DNA from: Azospirillum picis
Lineage (GTDB): Bacteria > Pseudomonadota > Alphaproteobacteria > Azospirillales > Azospirillaceae
DNA: 64,000 bases
Assembly (NCBI RefSeq): GCF_017876115.1
Contig: NZ_JAGINO010000010.1
Location: forward strand, 1-64,000
Direction: 5' to 3'
Shown: piece by piece, positions 59,860 to 64,000 of the stretch
Numbering within the stretch: the first letter of the stretch is position 1
How the letters are laid out: the number at the start of each line of letters is the position of its first letter
The notes under the pieces: generated by a model
Told to the model about the DNA's origin: nothing
The model's input: only the letters and a program-made list of their open reading frames with translations
Databases searched by the model: none
Position numbers and translations under genes: made by a program

Positions 59860-61443
59860 ATGGAACTGCTGCAAGTCGCTGACGCGGTCGCCCGCGAAAA
59901 GAACATCGACCGGGACGAGGTCCTGGAGGCGATGGAGCAGGCGATTCAGAAGGCCGGCCGCTCCAAGTACGGCCACGAGCACGACATCCGCGCCCGCATC
60001 GACCGCAAGAGCGGCGACATCCATCTCAGCCGCTTCCTCGAGGTGGTCGAGGAGGTGGAGAACGAGGCGACGCAGGTGTCGCTGGCCTATGCCCAGCGCC
60101 GCAAGCCCGGCGCCAAGCTCGGCGATTTCCTGATCGACCCGCTGCCCCCCATCGACTTCGGCCGCATCGCCGCGCAGACGGCCAAGCAGGTCATCGTCCA
60201 GAAGGTGCGCGACGCCGAGCGCAAGCGCCAGTTCAACGAGTACAAGGACCGCAACGGCGAGATCGTCAACGGCCTGGTCAAGCGCGTCGAGTACGGCAAC
60301 GTCACCGTCGATCTCGGCCGCGCCGAGGCGATCCTGCGCCGCGACGAGCTGCTGCCGCGCGAGCACTTCAAGAACGGCGACCGCGTCCGCGCCTACATCT
60401 TCGACGTCCGCGAGGAGCCCCGCGGGCCGCAGATCTTCCTGTCGCGCACGCATCCGATGTTCATGGCGAAGCTGTTCGCCCAGGAAGTGCCGGAAATCTA
60501 CGACGGCATCATCGAGATCAAGGCGGTCGCCCGCGATCCCGGCAGCCGCGCCAAGATCGCCGTGCTGAGCCACGACAGCTCCATCGACCCGGTCGGCGCC
60601 TGCGTCGGCATGCGCGGCAGCCGCGTCCAGGCGGTCGTCGGCGAGCTGCAGGGCGAGAAGATCGACATCATCCCGTGGTCGGGCGAGGCGGCGACCTTCG
60701 TCGTCAACGCGCTCGCCCCGGCCGAGGTCGCCAAGGTGGTGCTCGACGACGACAACCACCGCATCGAGGTGGTGGTGCCCGACGACCAGCTCTCGCTGGC
60801 CATCGGCCGCCGCGGCCAGAACGTCCGCCTCGCCTCGATGCTGACCGGCTGGGACATCGACATCCTCACCGAGCAGGAGGAGTCGGAGCGCCGGTCGGAG
60901 GAGATCCACAGCCGCTCCGGCCTGTTCATGCAGGCACTGGACGTCGACGACGTGATCGCCCACCTGCTTGTCGCCGAAGGCTTCACCTCAGTCGAGGAGA
61001 TCGCCTTCGTCGAGACCGAGGAACTGGCCGAGATCGAGGGCTTCGACGAGTCGGTCGCCGACGAGCTGAAGCAGCGCGCCCTGGCCTTCCTGGAAGTGCA
61101 GGACGAGCAGGCGAACGAGCGCCGGCTGGAACTGGGCGTCGAGGACATCGTCGCCGAGCTGACCGGCTTCAGCGCCACGCAGCTTGTCAAGCTGGGCGAG
61201 AACGGCGTCAAGACGCTGGACGACCTGGCCGACCTCGCCGGCGACGAGCTGGTCGAGATCCTGGGCAAGGACGGCGCCAAGGACGCTCCCTCGGAAGAGG
61301 AGGCGAACGCGATCATCATGGCCGCGCGCGCCCACTGGTTCGAGGGTGAGGAAGGTGGAGAAGGCGGGGACGCCGCCGCGGGCTCGGCCCAGGCGGGCGG
61401 GTCCGGCGACGGCTCCGCCGAGGGGCGCGGCGCCCAGGCCTGA
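59860..61443 (+). CDS. nusA: Transcription termination/antitermination factor NusA
   Basis: 527 residues. The N-terminal RNAP-binding domain ([36 protein letters not shown]), S1 ([17 protein letters not shown]), KH1/KH2 ([31 protein letters not shown] and [24 protein letters not shown]) and two acidic helical repeats ([18 protein letters not shown] and [29 protein letters not shown]) are all present, with a Gly-rich tail. It binds paused RNAP and may regulate its own operon at the leader terminators. AGGAAG precedes the ATG. Confidence 0.97.
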   Translation: MELLQVADAVAREKNIDRDEVLEAMEQAIQKAGRSKYGHEHDIRARIDRKSGDIHLSRFLEVVEEVENEATQVSLAYAQRRKPGAKLGDFLIDPLPPIDFGRIAAQTAKQVIVQKVRDAERKRQFNEYKDRNGEIVNGLVKRVEYGNVTVDLGRAEAILRRDELLPREHFKNGDRVRAYIFDVREEPRGPQIFLSRTHPMFMAKLFAQEVPEIYDGIIEIKAVARDPGSRAKIAVLSHDSSIDPVGACVGMRGSRVQAVVGELQGEKIDIIPWSGEAATFVVNALAPAEVAKVVLDDDNHRIEVVVPDDQLSLAIGRRGQNVRLASMLTGWDIDILTEQEESERRSEEIHSRSGLFMQALDVDDVIAHLLVAEGFTSVEEIAFVETEELAEIEGFDESVADELKQRALAFLEVQDEQANERRLELGVEDIVAELTGFSATQLVKLGENGVKTLDDLADLAGDELVEILGKDGAKDAPSEEEANAIIMAARAHWFEGEEGGEGGDAAAGSAQAGGSGDGSAEGRGAQA

Positions 61444-61503
61444 TGGGGCCGGGGATGCCGACAGGAACAATGGTCTGGGACCGCGTGAGCGGATGACGAT
61501 CGG

Positions 61504-62265
61504 ATGACCGAACGGAACGACGAACGGACACCGACCGCCACCGCGGAGGCGGTGCCGGACGAGGAGATGCCGGAGACGGAACGACTGCCGGCCGACGACG
61601 AGAAGGGGCCCCTGCGCCGCTGCATCGCGTCCGGCACGGTCCAGCCGAAGGAGGGCATGATCCGCTTCGTGATCGCCCCCGACGGCGAGGTCGTTCCCGA
61701 CCTGGAGGAACGTCTGCCGGGCCGTGGCCTCTGGGTCACGGCCGACAGGACCGCCCTGGCGAAGGCCATGGGCAAATCCGTTTTCGCCAAGGCGGCCCGC
61801 CGGGCGGTGAAAGTACCGCCCGATCTGGCCGAAAGGCTGGAACGGCTGCTGGAACGGCGGTGTCTGCACGCGTTGGGCCTTGCCCGCCGTGCCGGCCACG
61901 TCCTGGCGGGATACGAGAAGGTGCGCGAGGCGTTGAAGGCCAACCAGGTCGGTCGTGCGGGTCCCCCGCCGGCCCTGCTGGTCGAGGCCGCCGACGGCTC
62001 GCTGGACCAGCGCGGCAAGGTGACGGCGCTCGCGCCGTCGCTGCCGGTGATCGACCTCTTCGCGTCCCCGGCTCTCGCCGCGGCGCTGGGGCGCGATCAC
62101 GCGGTGCATGCCGTGGTGGCGCGGGGCAGGCTGGCCAACGGGCTGGCCCGCGACGCGGCTCGTCTCAAGGGGCTGAAGGGCGATGCGCCCGCAGGCTCCC
62201 CGGGGAGCGAGTCATCTGATAAGGGCTGGGGAGTCGGCAATACGGCCGGCCGGCCTGCGATGTAA
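61504..62265 (+). CDS. ylxR: YlxR/RnpM family RNA-binding protein with L7Ae-like domain
   Basis: 253 residues. The acidic N-terminus precedes a YlxR domain (about 37-105: [48 protein letters not shown]) and an L7Ae-like half ([26 protein letters not shown]...[10 protein letters not shown]...[27 protein letters not shown]), the alphaproteobacterial fused form. It binds RNA and, in Bacillus, RNase P. Between nusA and infB in one operon. Confidence 0.93.
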   Translation: MTERNDERTPTATAEAVPDEEMPETERLPADDEKGPLRRCIASGTVQPKEGMIRFVIAPDGEVVPDLEERLPGRGLWVTADRTALAKAMGKSVFAKAARRAVKVPPDLAERLERLLERRCLHALGLARRAGHVLAGYEKVREALKANQVGRAGPPPALLVEAADGSLDQRGKVTALAPSLPVIDLFASPALAAALGRDHAVHAVVARGRLANGLARDAARLKGLKGDAPAGSPGSESSDKGWGVGNTAGRPAM

Positions 62266-62286
62266 CGTCTGACCATTCGGGAACCG

Positions 62287-64000
<1,714 letters not shown>

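Overview
The window is high-GC DNA with very dense, mostly colinear gene packing, frequent ATGA or TGATG stop-start overlaps, and several alphaproteobacteria-typical families: DUF2244, the TIGR02186 membrane protein family, an Nfu1-type Fe-S scaffold, a YlxR protein with a C-terminal L7Ae-like half, and the order lnt - XRE regulator - metK - trmB - rimP - nusA - ylxR - infB. I infer a Rhodospirillales alphaproteobacterium, probably Azospirillum or a close relative. This is from gene content and order only. I see no insertion sequence, prophage or CRISPR array, and the window reads as core chromosome with a few accessory loci.

Region by region. 1-5 kb: a leftward promoter of the stable-RNA type pointing out of the window, a secreted M23 peptidase, a FemAB-like GNAT protein in line with motA, a 275-bp nested palindromic intergenic element and a small proline-rich exported protein. 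5-13 kb: an exported glutathione peroxidase, cytochrome c maturation genes ccmA-ccmB, a candidate small RNA with an intrinsic terminator, an AspT/YidE-type transporter, and a complete polar amino acid ABC importer (ATPase, binding protein with a TTG start, two permeases). 13-18 kb: an LpoA-like lipoprotein divergent from rsmI-yraN-SirB1-gshB, then a short hydrophobic ORF sitting below a perfect 20-bp hairpin and facing a possible antisense promoter. 18-26 kb: a LysR/cupin divergent pair, trpS, a pyrrolidone-carboxylate-peptidase-like protein lacking the catalytic Cys, a MarR regulator with small ORFs upstream, an exported S33-type hydrolase, comM and a creatininase-family hydrolase.

26-37 kb: hrcA-grpE, a CheY-like receiver, an FMN riboswitch with ribB, a DUF1848 protein, an Nfu scaffold, a UspA protein, a TIGR02186/TauE pair, two divergent look-alike membrane coiled-coil proteins, and adenosine kinase. 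36-49 kb: an HxlR regulator coupled to an extra beta-ketoacyl-ACP synthase, an EI24 membrane protein, a bactofilin, nth, DUF2244, an iron-permease-like protein, a large MscS channel, a molybdopterin oxidoreductase, tRNA-Arg(CCT), ybaK, folE and apaG.

49-64 kb: a GNAT acetyltransferase, then two conserved housekeeping runs: miaB-phoH-ybeY-corC-lnt (tRNA modification, RNA processing, ion/CBS protein, lipoprotein acylation) and XRE-metK-trmB-rimP-nusA-ylxR-infB. The second has a structured leader with two back-to-back intrinsic terminators before rimP. infB runs off the right edge.

The observations most worth testing are the small hydrophobic ORF with hairpin and antisense promoter (17.7-17.9 kb), the rimP-nusA-infB attenuator (59.0-59.2 kb), and the Pcp-like protein whose Glu and His are conserved at canonical spacing but whose Cys is Gly. 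All promoter calls were made by eye, and none is experimentally supported here.
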